A DNA stretch of 64,000 bases from Mortierella sp. BCC40632 (Eukaryota > Mortierellomycota > Mortierellomycetes > Mortierellales > Mortierellaceae): the NCBI GenBank assembly GCA_011634665.1, contig WAEK01000024.1, positions 75,001-139,000 on the forward strand. Direction: 5' to 3'. Under the pieces are notes generated by a model. It did not search any database and was not told the origin of the DNA. It saw nothing but the letters and a program-made list of their open reading frames with translations. Positions 62,968 to 64,000 of this stretch are shown piece by piece; within the stretch, counting starts at the first letter, position 1; each line of letters begins with the position of its first letter. The translations under genes were made by a program, and so were the position numbers.

Positions 62968-63923
62968 TTATCGTCGCTTGGGAAGGACGTTCTGACGGAA
63001 GTAAGCATTGTTGTTCGAGACAATGTTGCCTGGGGGATCATACTCGCAGATGTAGATGTTCCAGTTGCTACCAGGGCAGAACCTCTTGGCACAGCCCACG
63101 GACTTGGTCGACTTCCACACCACCTGGGTGAAATGACCAGTACCCATCGCGAAACCGGGTTGGTTGTAGTCGTATTTCTCGACTTCGTTGTACCAGGCAG
63201 TGATCGCGGTGTTGAAGTCTCTGTAACCAGCAGCCAAGTTCTCACCATACTAAAAATATCGAAGAAAAAAAAAAAAAAAAGGACAGCCTAATGTCAGTCA
63301 ACCTTGTTCAATCCATTCGACAACGGCTTTTCAGTCAATCTCTTCAGGACGAGGAAAACCTTTTAGGGCTCTTCATCAGCCATTGAGTTGTATCTTACCT
63401 TGCCACGGCTGTGCTGGAATTGACATCTCTGGAGCCAGTTGCTACCGAACTTGGCAGCATTATCGTTCCAAGTCAGTGGAGGAGAACCATGCAGAGCGCG
63501 GAATTTGTTGTGTGTGTCCAGAATTCCCTGCTGCTCCTTGGTCAAAGCCTTGGCGCCGCCCTTGCCGGGTGTAGGCTTCTTGGGCTTGGGTGCAGGCTTC
63601 TTCTTGGGTGCAGGCTTCTTCTTGGGTGCAGGCTTCTTCTTGGGTGCAGGCTTCTTCTTGGGCTTTGGCGCAGGCTTCTTGGGCTCAGGCTGGGGCTCGC
63701 CACGGCGAAGAAGGGTGTGGGCCCCAGGGAAGGGCATGATGTCAACTTCATCCCCCTCGGTGGTATAGACGTCAGTGTCCACGACAGCGTCATCAGCGAT
63801 GGGTTCAGCGAGGGCGAGGTTGTCGAATTCGAGGGCGGTGATCGAGCGGGGCTCAAGGGAAACTTGGGCAGAGACGGCCAGAATGGCGGCGCTCGCCAAG
63901 AGGAAGGAAGTGAGTTTGACCAT
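62968..63923 (-). CDS. secreted CAP-superfamily (PR-1/SCP) protein with Lys/Pro repeat hinge
   Basis: Two exons, 63399-63923 and 62968-63249, give 268 residues. Residues 1-19 form a signal peptide (hydrophobic run ending AVSA). An acidic pro-like segment follows with LLRR before the hinge, a possible dibasic processing site. Residues about 80-120 are a KKPAP repeat hinge with a 15-base DNA period. The CAP domain runs from about 126 to the end: THNKFRALHG, NWLQRCQFQHSRGK, then YGENLAAG, GHFTQVVWKST, GCAKRFCPG and YICEYDPPGN. The CAP cavity histidines are in the HSRGK and GHFTQ motifs. Fungal CAP proteins are extracellular and several bind sterols or fatty acids; a strongly cationic linker could tether this one to cell wall or membranes, which is inference. 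A TTGG array lies in the 5' leader. Confidence 0.93.
63590..63672. repeat. tandem 18-bp-type repeat encoding KKKPAP
   Basis: Near-identical units reading GGGTGCAGGCTTCTTCTT on the plus strand, about four copies, within exon 1 of the CAP gene. Confidence 0.9.
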
Positions 63924-63930
63924 GATAGGC

Positions 63931-64000
63931 TGGAGGTTGGTTGGTTGGTTGGTTGGTTGGTTGGTTGGTTGGTTGGTTGGTTGGTTAGTTGGTTGGTTAG
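63931..64000. repeat. (TTGG)n tetranucleotide repeat at window end
   Basis: About 16 TTGG units, with two TTAG variants near the end, running off the window. On the minus strand it is a CCAA array ending about 10-20 bases before the CAP start codon, so it probably lies in the 5' leader. Confidence 0.95.

Overview
The window is nuclear DNA of a filamentous fungus. Genes are broken by short introns with GTAAGT-like donors and CTAAC/CTAAT branch points, and there is no operon structure. The protein set (Atg22, Kes1-type OSBP, eL34, Ydj1-type DnaJ, carotenoid cleavage oxygenase, F-box/LRR relic, TTC14-like TPR protein, CAP protein) fits an early-diverging fungus; a Mucoromycota/Mortierella-like origin is my inference, not shown by any marker here. 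All exon joins below were worked out by hand from splice signals and reading phase.

Left part, 1-35 kb, is a normal gene-bearing region. In order: the 3' part of an ATG22-like vacuolar permease (+, its 5' end is cut off or unresolved); about 3 kb with no convincing gene; a small secreted cysteine-rich protein with four CX3C motifs (+); a decayed F-box/LRR gene (+); a Ydj1-type Hsp40 ending in a CaaX box (-); a short unknown ORF (-); a PPR protein with a mitochondrial-type leader (-); a Kes1/Osh4-type sterol/PI4P transfer protein with a GC-AG intron (+); ribosomal protein eL34 (+); a NAD kinase that appears to carry an N-terminal PB1 domain (+); a TTC14-like TPR protein with a very long RS/RD-rich tail (+); a carotenoid oxygenase (-); and a multi-pass membrane protein with three EF-hands (+).

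Right part, 35-64 kb, is almost empty of genes. From 35,064 to 62,967 the only supported gene is a single-exon response regulator (49,936-50,730, -) with about 14.9 kb of non-coding DNA downstream and 12.2 kb upstream. These stretches are full of long poly-A/T runs, G or C runs and CT/GA microsatellites. The window ends in a secreted CAP (PR-1/SCP) protein with a lysine/proline repeat hinge (-).

The genes do not form one pathway. The strongest novelty candidate is the PB1-NAD kinase fusion: all nine exons join in phase, and the PB1 acidic (OPCA-type) motif is visible. Next come the four-CX3C secreted protein, the EF-hand membrane protein and the isolated response regulator in its gene desert.
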